DNA of 64,000 nucleotides from Deinococcus carri (GCF_039545055.1 NZ_BAABRP010000001.1:418501-482500); one strand, 5' to 3'; shown: positions 19,974 through 29,833, numbered from the stretch's first letter. Translations and numbers: made by a program. Notes: generated by a model not told the origin, from the sequence alone.

Positions 19974-20309
19974 ATGACGCTGGTCGTGACCGTGTTCGGC
20001 AGCTACGCCCTGTGGCTGCTGGCCGGTGGCCTGACGGTGGCGCGTGCGGCCCCCGAGCGGGTGCGGATGGTCGGCGTGGCCCTGTGCGTGCTGCTGGCGC
20101 TGGGCGGGCTGACCACCTGGACCCGGAACGAGGTGGAAGGTCTGGGGAGCCACCTCTCCTTTCCGCTCTCGCTGTTCGGCTGGATGGCCCTGGTGGTGGT
20201 CTGCGCTGTCGCCGGGCTGAGCTGTCTGCGTCCCTCGCCCGGCACGGCCTGGGCGCTGCTTGGTCCGCCCGCCCTGCTGCCGCTGCTGTGGTTCACCCCT
20301 TCCCTGTGA
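19974..20309 (+). CDS. Small integral membrane protein
   Basis: A 111-residue protein with four predicted membrane spans: about residues 2-24, 31-47, 63-84 and 89-108. A charged loop [12 protein letters not shown] joins spans 2 and 3. It has no recognisable family. It lies between the MGEAKRRK gene and leuD, 24 bases before the latter, so it may be cotranscribed with leuDB, but nothing in it suggests a leucine-related function. Confidence 0.65.
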   Translation: MTLVVTVFGSYALWLLAGGLTVARAAPERVRMVGVALCVLLALGGLTTWTRNEVEGLGSHLSFPLSLFGWMALVVVCAVAGLSCLRPSPGTAWALLGPPALLPLLWFTPSL

Positions 20310-20332
20310 TGCCCCCTGCCAAGGAGACACCT

Positions 20333-21934
<1,602 letters not shown>

Positions 21935-21935
<1 letters not shown>

Positions 21936-22059
21936 TACCAACTTGCTCTGATTCCAGAACATCCGGACAAAACACCGGATGTTCTTCCATCGCCGCAAGC
22001 CGGTCTTTTCTTCTTCTCGCTCCGCTCGGGTTCGTCTACGACTCACCTGAAGTTGGTAT
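21935..22059 (+). repeat. Intergenic palindromic element, copy R3 (short subtype)
   Basis: The ends are perfect 10-bp inverted repeats, ATACCAACTT (21935-21944) and AAGTTGGTAT (22050-22059). The first base is the last A of the leuB TAA stop. Inside is a perfect stem GAACATCCGG/CCGGATGTTC (21957-21966 with 21975-21984), then CCATCGCCGCAAGCCGG, a T/C-rich tract and CTCGCTCCGCTCGG followed by CGTCTACGACTCACCTG. R8 is nearly the same on the opposite strand. Confidence 0.88.
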
Positions 22060-22263
22060 AAGAGGGGTCAGGGATGAGGTTTGAGGGCAGAGGGTGATGA
22101 AGCCTCTGCCCTCGCCTCTTTCACGGCCCTTTTTCCAGGTTCCGCATGGGGGCTTCCAGCTCCCAGGCGCGGCGGATGACCCGGGCAAGCAGGGAAACGC
22201 CCGCGAGCAGCCTCAGCCGTTCTCCGGCCTCTCGACGTTCCTGCATCACAAGGAGGAAGACCT
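22060..22263. other. Gap with 11-bp hairpin before the methyltransferase
   Basis: After R3 there is a perfect 11-bp stem GAGGGCAGAGG/CCTCTGCCCTC (22083-22093 with 22103-22113), again made of GGCAGAGG words. The rest up to 22263 shows no convincing gene; a 41-codon minus-strand frame (22124-22246) lacks a ribosome site. Confidence 0.55.
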
Positions 22264-22878
22264 TTGACTGAATACCGCGACTCCGAGTACGCCCATGCCT
22301 ACCTCGCCATACAGGACGCCGTGCCCCAGCGCGAGGTGGGAGAGAGGGTGCTGGCCGAGCTTTTGCCTGGGCAGACGCGGCGGGTGCTGGACCTGGGGTG
22401 CGGGGACGGGCGCTTGCTGGACGTGGTCCGCTCACGCTTTTCGCAGGTGGAGGGTGTGGCGCTCGACGCCTCGGAGCCGATGCTGGAGGCGGCCCGCACC
22501 CGTTTCGCCGGGCGACCGGGAGTCAGGGTGGCCTGGCACGACCTGAACGACCCGCTGCCGGACCTGGGCACGTTCGACGCGGTGGTGAGCGGGTTCGCCA
22601 TCCATCACCTGCCCCACGAGCGCAAGCGGGCACTTTATGCCGAGATTTGTGCCTGCCTTGCGCCGGGCGGCGTGTTCCTGAACCTCGAACACGTTGCCAG
22701 CGTGAACGAACGGGAACACGCCCGCTTCCTGGCCCTGCTGGGCGGCGACGAGGACCCCAGCAACCGCCTCGCGCCCGCCTGGGCACAGGTCGCGTGGTTG
22801 CGGGAGGCCGGCTTCGCGGAGGCAGATGTGGCCTGGAAATGGCTGGAGCTGGCCCTGCTGGTGGGCTGGGTCGGCTGA
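22264..22878 (+). CDS. Class I SAM-dependent methyltransferase
   Basis: The 204-residue protein has motif I RRVLDLGCGDGRLLDVV, the acidic motif II position VALDASEPMLEAA, and VVSGFAIHHLPHERKRALYAEICACLAPGGVFLNLEHV, typical of Methyltransf_25/UbiE-like enzymes. The substrate is unknown. The start is a TTG (22264-22266): an exceptionally good AAGGAGGAAG site lies 8 bases upstream, and no ATG or GTG is better placed. This makes it one of the few genes here with both a strong ribosome site and a rare start codon. Confidence 0.85.
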   Translation: MTEYRDSEYAHAYLAIQDAVPQREVGERVLAELLPGQTRRVLDLGCGDGRLLDVVRSRFSQVEGVALDASEPMLEAARTRFAGRPGVRVAWHDLNDPLPDLGTFDAVVSGFAIHHLPHERKRALYAEICACLAPGGVFLNLEHVASVNEREHARFLALLGGDEDPSNRLAPAWAQVAWLREAGFAEADVAWKWLELALLVGWVG

Positions 22879-22919
22879 ACCTCATCCTCCCGGCCGGCCC
22901 GCCGTGCTAGACCCCTCCC

Positions 22920-24833
22920 ATGCCCCTGCGCCGCGCTGCCCTGACCCTCGCCCTGCTGGCCGCTCCCGCCCTGGCGGTGGCCCGCGCCGCCCCGGAAGTC
23001 TTTGTGGCCTACCCGCCGGACGGTCACCGGGTCGCGTATGACCACGTGATTCTGGAGGGCAGCGTGCCTGCCGGGGCGAGTCTCAAGGTGGGGGGACAGG
23101 CGGTGCCGGTCGGTCCGGACGGCCTCTTCATGCTGTGGTGGCCGCTGCGCCCCGGCACCAACGACCTGCGCCTGACGAGTACGCAGGGCGGGCAGACGGG
23201 CACCCGGATCGTGCGAGTGATTCGCACGGCGGCGGCCCCGCTGCCCGCCACCCCCACCCGGCTCGACCGCCAGAGCGTGACCCCGCGCGTGCCGCTGGAA
23301 TTCTGGGACGCGGCGGGGGACGCCCCGGACGAGCGCACGGTCACGGTGTCGTTCCGGGGGTCGCCGGGGGGCCGGGCCGCCTTCCGGGTGGCGGGCGGCG
23401 CGCCCCTGCCCCTGCGCGAGGTGAGCGCGGGGCAGTACGAGGCCGCCTATGTCCTGCCGCCCTCGGCCCGCTTCGAGCAGGCCCCCATCACCGTGACCCT
23501 GACTGGACGCGACGGTAAGGTTGTGAGCGCCCCCGCCCCCGGACGCCTCAGCAGCACGGGGAGCGGTCCCCGCAGCGGCACCCAGCGGCCCGGCACCGTG
23601 CGCGGCCTAGGCCTGAACGACGCGGGCAACGTGGCGACCACCCAGGATGGCGAGCCGTTCCTGTATCCCCGCGACGGCATGACCTTTGCCGTGGTCGGGC
23701 GGCAGGGCGAGGACGTGCGCGCCCGCCTCGCGCCGGGGGTGAGCGTGCTGATCACGGCGTCGCAACTGGACGTGACGCCTGCCCCTCCGCTGCCCGGCCA
23801 GGGGGGAACCGTGACGCTGGAGGGCACGACGCCCGCCGCGCCCCTTCCCACCGCCCCTGCCCCTCTTCCAGCCATTCCTCCCGTGCCCGTGGCTGCGGTG
23901 CCTGCTGCGCCGGAGGCCGCGCCGCCCGTGCCCCTTCCGCCGCCTGTGCCCGCCCCTGGTGGCGACCTGCGGGTGCGGGTGCCGCTGGGGGGAGCACGGG
24001 TGCCCTTCACCGTCACGCAGGAACAGGGAGGCCGCCGCCTCGCGCTGACGCTGTACGGCCTGGGGACGCTGCCCACGCTGCCCGCCCCCCTGACCGACCC
24101 GCTGCTGGCGCGGGCGGAGGTGCAGCTCCTGGGCCTGGGCGTGACGCGGCTGACGCTGGACCTCACCGCGCCGCAGGCCTGGGGCTTTACCGCGGGCTAC
24201 GACGGCGGCGACCTGCTGCTGACGGTGCGCCGCCCACCGGCCCTCGACCCGGCGCGGCCCCTGACCGGGCGGGTGATCGTGCTGGACGCGGGGCACGGCG
24301 GCACCCAGTTCGGCGGGGCGGGCAGCCTGCGCGTGCCCGAAAAGGACCTGACCCTGCCCATCGCCCGCCGCGCCGCCGAGCTGCTGCGCGCGCAGGGGGC
24401 CGAGGTGGTGCTGACCCGCGACTCGGACGTGACACTGGGCCTCTACGAGCGCGACCTGACCGCCGAGGCCGCCCGCGCCGACCTGCTGGTGTCCATCCAC
24501 GCCAATGCCCTGCCCGATGGGCGCGACCCGCGCAGCATTCGCGGGCCGGAGGTGTACTTCACCCATCCGCAGGCGCAGGCCCCCGCCGCCGCGATTCTGG
24601 CCGGGCTGCGCCGCCTGCTTCCCGACCTCGGCCCCGGCGCGGGTCTGAAGCCCGGCGCGAACCTGGCCCTGACGCGGCCCACCACCCAGCCCAGCCTGCT
24701 GATCGAGACGGCCTACCTGACCGACCCCCAGAACCTCCGCGCCCTGATGGACCCGGCGGGCCGGGAACGTTTTGCCCAGGCCATCGCGGCGGGCATCGCG
24801 GACTTCTACGGGGCGCAGGTGGCCGCCCGCTAG
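22920..24833 (+). CDS. Secreted N-acetylmuramoyl-L-alanine amidase
   Basis: The protein has a signal peptide (ALTLALLAAPALAVARA), an N-terminal beta-rich part of about 300 residues, a Pro/Ala-rich linker (about 290-345), an AMIN-like segment (LRVRVPLGGARVPFTV), and a C-terminal Amidase_3 domain. That domain shows the zinc ligands VIVLDAGHGG (His), PEKD (Glu) and LLVSIHANA (His), and the catalytic Glu in LLIETAYLTDP. It cleaves the bond between muramic acid and the stem peptide during wall turnover or division. A TAGACC box lies 6 bases before the ATG. Confidence 0.92.
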   Translation: MPLRRAALTLALLAAPALAVARAAPEVFVAYPPDGHRVAYDHVILEGSVPAGASLKVGGQAVPVGPDGLFMLWWPLRPGTNDLRLTSTQGGQTGTRIVRVIRTAAAPLPATPTRLDRQSVTPRVPLEFWDAAGDAPDERTVTVSFRGSPGGRAAFRVAGGAPLPLREVSAGQYEAAYVLPPSARFEQAPITVTLTGRDGKVVSAPAPGRLSSTGSGPRSGTQRPGTVRGLGLNDAGNVATTQDGEPFLYPRDGMTFAVVGRQGEDVRARLAPGVSVLITASQLDVTPAPPLPGQGGTVTLEGTTPAAPLPTAPAPLPAIPPVPVAAVPAAPEAAPPVPLPPPVPAPGGDLRVRVPLGGARVPFTVTQEQGGRRLALTLYGLGTLPTLPAPLTDPLLARAEVQLLGLGVTRLTLDLTAPQAWGFTAGYDGGDLLLTVRRPPALDPARPLTGRVIVLDAGHGGTQFGGAGSLRVPEKDLTLPIARRAAELLRAQGAEVVLTRDSDVTLGLYERDLTAEAARADLLVSIHANALPDGRDPRSIRGPEVYFTHPQAQAPAAAILAGLRRLLPDLGPGAGLKPGANLALTRPTTQPSLLIETAYLTDPQNLRALMDPAGRERFAQAIAAGIADFYGAQVAAR

Positions 24834-24864
24834 GGCAGCGCTCCGTTGCGTTGCCGCAGGTCTC

Positions 24865-25118
24865 ATACCAACTTGCTCTGATTCCAGAACATCCGGACAA
24901 AACACCGGATATTCTGTGGGGCCACAGGCTCAGGGGCAGCCCTTCGCCTTTCTTGCCGCATGAAACGTAGGCTCACCCGCTCATGGTCCATCGCCGCAAG
25001 CCGGTCTTTTCTTCTTCTCGCTCTGCTGCGTCGTCGTGAACGGACGCCCCTGGGGACGCCACTCCTCAGCTTTGCAAGTCCGCTCGCCCCTCGTCTACGA
25101 CTCACCTGAAGTTGGTAT
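24865..25118 (+). repeat. Intergenic palindromic element, copy R4 (long, mosaic)
   Basis: It has the same 10-bp inverted ends as R3 (24865-24874 and 25109-25118) and starts with the same ACATCCGG stem (one arm mutated: CCGGATATTC). It then carries an extra segment (GGCTCAGGGGC, CCTTCGCCTTTCTTGC, CACCCGCTCATGG) shared only with R7. It also contains both cores: CTCGCTCTGCTGCG, a 40-base insertion, GCTTTGCAAGTCCGCTCG, then the R3-type ending CGTCTACGACTCACCTG. A 32-base module just before it (24832-24863) recurs in R6. Confidence 0.82.
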
Positions 25119-25269
25119 CAGGCGTCCACTCCACTGCGCGCCGCCCTTTTTGCGTGACTCGCTTCGCTCGGGAAGGTTGCCAAAAGGCGGCAACCTTTCG
25201 GCGCCCCGTCCTAAAGGCCGCTGTGCCGACCTTCAGCCCGCCGTCATGCCCGCCCGGTACGCTCGGCGT
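25119..25269. other. Intergenic remainder with hairpin
   Basis: A further GACTCGCTTCGCTCGG core fragment (about 25156-25171) is followed by a 9-bp stem AAGGTTGCC/GGCAACCTT (25173-25181 with 25189-25197). Then comes the TACGCT -10 box (25258-25263) of the next gene. No coding frame is convincing. Confidence 0.55.
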
Positions 25270-25827
25270 ATGACGCCCCGCCCTCTGGCTGCCCTCGCGG
25301 TCCTGCTGGCCCTGCCCTCCGCCCCGCTGGCGCAGGAGATTCCGCCGATGTCCCCGCTAGGCAGTGGCACGGGGACGCCGGTGCTGGTGCAGCCTGCTCC
25401 GCTTCCGCCTGTTGCTGCCGAACCGACGCCCGCGCCCGCCCGGCCGGAAGGGGTCACGGCCACGCTGACGGCCCCGCGCCGCGTGACCGGGCGGGTTCCC
25501 CTCACCCTCACCCTGAAAAGCAGCCGCGCGGTGCCAGTCACGTTCGGTGTGACCCACGACAATGACCAGAACTGCGCCTTCGCGCCGACCGTGCGAGTTC
25601 TGCGCGTCGGCACACGGGAGGTGGTGTACCCGGTCCCCGGTGCATCCCCCCGCATCTGCACCCAGGAACTGATGAGCAGGACCGTGCCCGCCCGGGGCAG
25701 CACCACCTTTACCCGCGAGCTGGACCTGCCCGCCGGGGAGTACATGGTGGAAGGCTGGTTCGCGGGGTTCGGCAACAAGTTGCAGGTGAAGGTGCCTGCC
25801 CAGCCCGTGCGCGTCACGGTCCAGTGA
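25270..25827 (+). CDS. Secreted Ig-like/BsuPI-like protein 1
   Basis: A 185-residue exported protein: signal peptide (PLAALAVLLALPSAPLAQ), a Pro-rich linker (residues 45-62), and one beta-sandwich domain with two cysteines (DQNCAF, ISPRIC region) and the ending LDLPAGEYMVEGWFAG, which resembles the last strands of BsuPI or related Ig-like domains. The ATG at 25270 follows a TACGCT box by 6 bases, which excludes the earlier in-frame start at 25246. It is the first of five genes with related domains. The role is unknown. Confidence 0.75.
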   Translation: MTPRPLAALAVLLALPSAPLAQEIPPMSPLGSGTGTPVLVQPAPLPPVAAEPTPAPARPEGVTATLTAPRRVTGRVPLTLTLKSSRAVPVTFGVTHDNDQNCAFAPTVRVLRVGTREVVYPVPGASPRICTQELMSRTVPARGSTTFTRELDLPAGEYMVEGWFAGFGNKLQVKVPAQPVRVTVQ

Positions 25828-26020
25828 TACAGGATTGCTCTGATTCCCGGACATCTGGGAAAGCGCCAGATGTTCCTGCCCGCCCTGAAAGTGTGTCCAG
25901 AGGCGGCTCTGGACACTGGGCGGTTCCATCGCCGCAACCCCGTCCTTTTTGCTCCTCGCTCTGCTGCGGAGCTGTACCAGTCCGCTCGGTTGATTCCAAG
26001 GAATCAACGCAATTTGGTAT
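25827..26020 (+). repeat. Intergenic palindromic element, copy R5 (hybrid)
   Basis: It starts on the A of the upstream TGA stop. The ends are imperfect inverted repeats (ATACAGGATTGC and GCAATTTGGTAT). It contains a stem ACATCTGG/CCAGATGT (25851-25858 with 25866-25873), a second stem GTGTCCAGAG/CTCTGGACAC (25893-25902 with 25907-25916), CCATCGCCGCAA as in R3, the long core CTCGCTCTGCTGCGGAGCTG...AGTCCGCTCGG as in R1, and a third stem TTGATTCC/GGAATCAA (25990-25997 with 26000-26007). Confidence 0.82.
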
Positions 26021-26032
26021 GAGGAGGCCAGG

Positions 26033-26527
26033 ATGAAACGACTGCTCGTGGTGTTGCTGCCCGCCCTGCTCGGAAGCTGCGCGGTGCTGGGCGGGATGTG
26101 GGAGCCGTTGCCCGCGCCTGCCGTACTGTCTTCCCCGGCCCCGGCCTCCCCCCTCACCGCGCGGGCCGGGGCCAGCCTGAGCGGGCGGGAGGTGACGGTG
26201 GTCCTCACGCTGCAAAACGGGAGCGGCCAGGCCCTGGCCCTCCGCTACGCCGCGCAGGTCAACTGGGGCAGTTGTGGCCTCCCGCCCTACGTGGCCCTGA
26301 CGCGCGCGGGCGGCGCACCCGTTCCCGCCCCGACCTCCGGCGAACGCCTCACCTGCCCCGAACTCCAGTTCACCCGCACCCTCGCGCCCGGTGAGACGTT
26401 GACCCTGAAACGCACCCTGCCGCCCCTCGCGCCCGGCACGTACACGCTGACCGCGTGGTTCGACGGCACGGCGGGAGGCGGGCCGCTGCGGGTGCAGGCC
26501 GCCCCGGTCGTGCTGGAGGTCAGGTGA
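26033..26527 (+). CDS. Ig-like/BsuPI-like lipoprotein 2
   Basis: A 164-residue protein with a lipobox (LLPALLGSC, Cys16) and one beta-sandwich domain: VTVVLTLQNGSGQALALRY, a cysteine in WGSCG, another in RLTCPELQF, and LAPGTYTLTAWFDG near the end. The domain layout and two Cys positions match the genes before and after it, so it is a divergent paralogue. A GGAGGCCAGG site precedes the ATG. Its stop overlaps the next start by GTGA. Confidence 0.75.
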   Translation: MKRLLVVLLPALLGSCAVLGGMWEPLPAPAVLSSPAPASPLTARAGASLSGREVTVVLTLQNGSGQALALRYAAQVNWGSCGLPPYVALTRAGGAPVPAPTSGERLTCPELQFTRTLAPGETLTLKRTLPPLAPGTYTLTAWFDGTAGGGPLRVQAAPVVLEVR

Positions 26528-27279
26528 GCGTGCCCAGCACCCTCCGCCGCCTGCTGCCCCTCGCGCTGGCCCTCACGGCGGCGGCCTCTGCCCAGGCTGT
26601 CGTGAAGCTCAGCCCCCCTGCAACCTCCCTCTATGCCGGGCAACCCGCCGACCTGACGCTGATCTTCCGCAACACCGGAAAAACGCCGGTCATGTTGGGC
26701 AATGTCCTGAAGGACGGTTCCATGCCCTGCCTGCTGTTCAGGGTGTTTGACCGGGCGGGAGGTCCACCGCTCATCACCGACTGGGCCACCGCGAATTGTG
26801 CCGTCCGTGAACGGGTCACGCTTGCCAGTGGGCAGAAAGCCGTTTACCGGGTTCAGCTTTCCCTGGCCCTGCCACCCGGCGAGTACACCGCCATCATGAC
26901 TGTGCCGACGGAGCCGAAAGCGCAGCACGTGCAAACGACGCTGCGGGTGGGGCCGGGGCCGCTGGTGGCCGAACTCCGCATTCCGCTGAACGTGAAGGCG
27001 GGGGCGCTGCCGCTGGACATTGTTTTGCACAACGTCTGGCGCACACCTGAGAGGCCGCCCCTGCTGTCTTGCGGCGTGGGCCTGCTGATTCGCAATGCGA
27101 ACGGACGCAGCGTGTACGACAGCCGCCCCGAACACCTGGGCTGCAAGCCCGAAGCACACCTCGGCACGGTGCAACCCGGCAGCGCCCTGGTGATGAGGTG
27201 GCACGAGGAAATCAAGCTCCCGCCCGGACGTTACACCGCCGTGATGTGGGGCGAGTACAACGCCAGCGTCCGCTTTTAG
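26524..27279 (+). CDS. Secreted Ig-like/BsuPI-like protein 3
   Basis: A 251-residue exported protein starting at the GTG that overlaps the previous stop. It has a signal peptide (LRRLLPLALALTAAASAQA) and two beta-sandwich domains: the first with LTLIFRNTGKTPVMLGNV, paired Cys (PCLLF, ANCAV) and LPPGEYTAIM; the second with paired Cys (LLSCGVG, LGCKPE) and LPPGRYTAVMWGEY. The repeated pattern of Cys pair plus PPGxYT shows an internal duplication. It is cotranscribed with the lipoprotein upstream. Confidence 0.75.
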   Translation: MSVPSTLRRLLPLALALTAAASAQAVVKLSPPATSLYAGQPADLTLIFRNTGKTPVMLGNVLKDGSMPCLLFRVFDRAGGPPLITDWATANCAVRERVTLASGQKAVYRVQLSLALPPGEYTAIMTVPTEPKAQHVQTTLRVGPGPLVAELRIPLNVKAGALPLDIVLHNVWRTPERPPLLSCGVGLLIRNANGRSVYDSRPEHLGCKPEAHLGTVQPGSALVMRWHEEIKLPPGRYTAVMWGEYNASVRF

Positions 27280-27287
27280 GTGAACAG

Positions 27288-28346
27288 ATGAAACGGCTTC
27301 CCCCCCTCCTCACCCTCGCCCTCTCCGCCACCGCGCACGCCGACCCCAACGCGCCGCTGATTTTTCAGATGCAGCCCCAGCAGTACCACACCTACCAGAA
27401 CGACCCTCCGCCACCCCTGACCCTTACGCTGACGCTGAAGAATCCCACCGGGCAGGCCGTGGCCCTGAAGTGCCTGGCACCCGGCGGGCCCGTGCTGAAG
27501 CGGTTCACGGCCTATCAGAACTACCAGCCGGTGAATGGGCTGGAGCATCTCGGCCAGATGCAGCCTACGGGGAGTGCCCCTACCTGCCGCGAAGTGGGCG
27601 AGGTCATCACCGTACCCGCCCGCACCACCTTCACCTATACGCGGGCGCTGGGGCCGCAGAAGGTCGGGGCGCAGGTGGAGTACGCCGCGGGCTGGAACGT
27701 GAGCCTCCGCCCCGGCTTCGGTTGGCTCCAGCGGGCCTATGCCTCCGCGTTGGTGGTACCGGAAAACCGGCCCATTCCGACGCCGAATCCTCGGGCTTAT
27801 CAAGACGCTCTGGATGCCAGCCATGCCCAATGGCAGACCCGCACCAGCCGCGACGTTCCAGCGGACCAACGCCTTTCCTTCCGACTGGCCGACGAGGTTT
27901 CACGTCAGGCTTTTCTGGCCGAACTCAAGAAGCGCGGCCTGGACCCCAGCAAGATTGATATTGAAGTCGCGCCGCCCGTGCGCTTTCCCGCCAGGCCCAC
28001 GCTGGCCCACACCGCTGCCGTGACCGTCACACCCATGAACAAGGGCTACACCTTCACGATGAAGGTGACGAACAGGACTGGCGGGCCACTCAAGACGTTT
28101 CAGTCTGTCTGCGAACCCCTCGCCATCGAGCGCGTCTCCAGCGGCCTGCGCGTCTGGCAGGTGGGAAATGGGCCATGTCCGGCGATGGCTCCTGCGGCTA
28201 TCCTCCTCCAGCCCGGCCAGTCCACCACCCGCGAGGCCAAATGGGACGGCACCAACAGCCTCGGCCAGCGCGTCCCGCCCGGTCAGTACCGCGTGAGGAT
28301 GGGCCTGGGCCAGTTCGTGGGCGAGACGGTCTTCACGGTGAAGTGA
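27288..28346 (+). CDS. Secreted BsuPI-domain protein 4
   Basis: A 352-residue exported protein with a short signal peptide (MKRLPPLLTLALSATAHA). An N-terminal Ig-like domain (LTLTLTLKNPTGQAVALKCLAPGG) is followed by an alpha/beta segment (LSFRLADEVSRQAFLAELKKRGLDPSKIDIEVAP) and a C-terminal domain of BsuPI type: YTFTMKVTNRTGGPL, a Cys pair, LLQPGQSTTREAKWDGTNSLGQRVPPGQYRVRMGLG. BsuPI domains belong to an intracellular protease inhibitor of Bacillus; here the domain is exported, so inhibition of proteases is only a possibility. The stop overlaps the next start by TGATG. Confidence 0.78.
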   Translation: MKRLPPLLTLALSATAHADPNAPLIFQMQPQQYHTYQNDPPPPLTLTLTLKNPTGQAVALKCLAPGGPVLKRFTAYQNYQPVNGLEHLGQMQPTGSAPTCREVGEVITVPARTTFTYTRALGPQKVGAQVEYAAGWNVSLRPGFGWLQRAYASALVVPENRPIPTPNPRAYQDALDASHAQWQTRTSRDVPADQRLSFRLADEVSRQAFLAELKKRGLDPSKIDIEVAPPVRFPARPTLAHTAAVTVTPMNKGYTFTMKVTNRTGGPLKTFQSVCEPLAIERVSSGLRVWQVGNGPCPAMAPAAILLQPGQSTTREAKWDGTNSLGQRVPPGQYRVRMGLGQFVGETVFTVK

Positions 28347-29359
28347 TGCAGCGGCTTCTCCTGACCCTCGCCCTGGGCCTCGGCGTGGGTGCCTCCGCGC
28401 AGGTGGGTTTCCGGCTGGATTCGCCCGGCTACCGGGTGTTCGCGGGGGAAAAGCCGGTGCTGACTCTCACGGTGACAAATGGGGGGCGGGAAGCGGTGCC
28501 GCTGCCGTTCTCGCCGGTCACGCGTGAGTTCGCCTGCCCTGCTTTCAAGGTGTTCCGCAAACCCAGCGGGCAACAGGTTGACCCCCTCTTGCCCAGTCTG
28601 GGATGCCACGGGGAGGACTCAGTGCGCCTCCTCCGGGTGCAGCCGGGGCAAAGCCGGACGCTGCCCGTGTCACTGCCGACTCGCCTGGGGGTCGGAGAGT
28701 ACCGGGTGCAGCTCCGCGTTCCCCCGCCCGGTGGGCAGATGGCGCAGTACGTCGCGGCTGACCTGCGGGTGCTGCGCCGCTCCGACCCCGCCGAGCGCAC
28801 GCCCTGGCCGCTGCTGTATCGCCTGGCCCTCAAGTTCAGCCACGCCCAGATTTACGGCACGGAAGACGGGGATGGCCGCCTGACCTTTAACTTCGTGGAC
28901 GACCTCTCGCGGGCCGCCTTCATGAACACGCTGCGGCACTGGCATCTGGATGCCCGCCGGGTGGACCTCCGCGTGGCCCCGGCCGTCCGTTTCCCCGCCA
29001 ACAACAATCCCTACTGGCACGCCTCGCGGCGCTTGGCTGTGACATCGGGCAAATCGGGCTACACCTTCACCCTGACGGTCACCAACCGAGCCGCGCAGAC
29101 GCTGAACGCCTGGCAGCATCCCTGCGACCCGGTGGCCGTGGAGCGCTTCTCCGACAGCGTGTATGTCTTCCAGCAAGGCAACGGTCCTTGCCCAACGGTC
29201 GGCCATACGCCCGTGCCCCTCCAACCGGGCCAGTCCGCCACTCGCCGTTTCCAGTGGGACGGCCGCGACAGTCTGGGTCAGCCCGTCCCCTCCGGCCAGT
29301 ACCGCGTGAGGATGGCTTTCGGTCAGGTGACGGGCGAGGCGGTCTTCACGGTGAAGTGA
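28346..29359 (+). CDS. Secreted BsuPI-domain protein 5
   Basis: A 337-residue exported protein (signal peptide LLLTLALGLGVGASAQ) with the same order as its neighbour: Ig-like domain with a Cys pair (FACPAF, LGCHGE) and GVGEYRVQLRVPP, an alpha/beta segment (LTFNFVDDLSRAAFMNTLRHWHLDARRVDLRVAPAVRFP), and a C-terminal BsuPI-type domain ending WDGRDSLGQPVPSGQYRVRMAFGQVTGEAVFTVK. The last 30 residues are nearly the same as in the neighbour, so the two arose by tandem duplication. It is the last gene of the run and faces a convergent gene. Confidence 0.78.
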   Translation: MQRLLLTLALGLGVGASAQVGFRLDSPGYRVFAGEKPVLTLTVTNGGREAVPLPFSPVTREFACPAFKVFRKPSGQQVDPLLPSLGCHGEDSVRLLRVQPGQSRTLPVSLPTRLGVGEYRVQLRVPPPGGQMAQYVAADLRVLRRSDPAERTPWPLLYRLALKFSHAQIYGTEDGDGRLTFNFVDDLSRAAFMNTLRHWHLDARRVDLRVAPAVRFPANNNPYWHASRRLAVTSGKSGYTFTLTVTNRAAQTLNAWQHPCDPVAVERFSDSVYVFQQGNGPCPTVGHTPVPLQPGQSATRRFQWDGRDSLGQPVPSGQYRVRMAFGQVTGEAVFTVK

Positions 29360-29386
29360 TGCCCCTCACCCACTAACCCCTAACGC

Positions 29387-29833
29387 CTAATCCCCCAGGT
29401 CAATCAGCGTCAGCCCGAACTCTTTATTGAACCTGCGCCGCAGGTGGGCGGGCTGTTCGGTCAGCGTGACTTCCAGCGTGGGCCGGACGTGCCCTGCCAG
29501 CAGGTGGCCACCCATCGCCGTGCCGTCGCGCTTGCCGACCACCAGATGGGCGTGGACCTGGGGTGTACCGTCCTCCCCCAGCGCCACGTTGCCCAGCAGG
29601 CTCAGCACCTCCACCTGCTCGTTCACCTCGGTGGGGACGTATTCCTGCGTCTCCAGGTCGTAGAAGCCGAACTTCACGCGGCTCAGCGCCCCGATGGCCG
29701 TGAAGGCGGCCGCCTCCAGCCCCTGCTCGCGGGCAAAGGCATGGAGGCCCTGCGCCACCTCGTCCCCGGCAGCAAAGACGAGCACAAAGGTGCGCTCCCC
29801 CGTGGGGCTGGTCTGCAAGAGTTGGCTGTGCAT
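29387..29833 (-). CDS. PPC (DUF296) domain protein
   Basis: A 148-residue single-domain protein with FVLVFAAGDEVAQGLHAFAREQGLEAAAFTAIGALSRVKFGFYD, then NVALGEDGTPQVHAHLVVGKRDGTAMGGHLLAGHVRPTLEVTLTE. This is the PPC/DUF296 fold, whose conserved histidines (VHAHL, GGHL, GH) form a metal-like site on a trimer. Stand-alone bacterial members are of unknown role; plant members are fused to AT hooks and bind DNA. A TACGCT box 5 bases upstream of the ATG suggests a leaderless mRNA. Confidence 0.88.
   Translation of the reverse strand: MHSQLLQTSPTGERTFVLVFAAGDEVAQGLHAFAREQGLEAAAFTAIGALSRVKFGFYDLETQEYVPTEVNEQVEVLSLLGNVALGEDGTPQVHAHLVVGKRDGTAMGGHLLAGHVRPTLEVTLTEQPAHLRRRFNKEFGLTLIDLGD

Noticed and set aside
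22124..22246. 41-codon minus-strand frame (MQERREAGERLRLLAG...) upstream of the methyltransferase
   Set aside because: It looks helical, but it has no ribosome site or -10 box and is not followed by a convincing terminator.
29359..29400. Telomere-like CCCACTAACCCCTAACGCC run
   Set aside because: It is a short C/A-rich gap between two convergent stops without a true tandem repeat.
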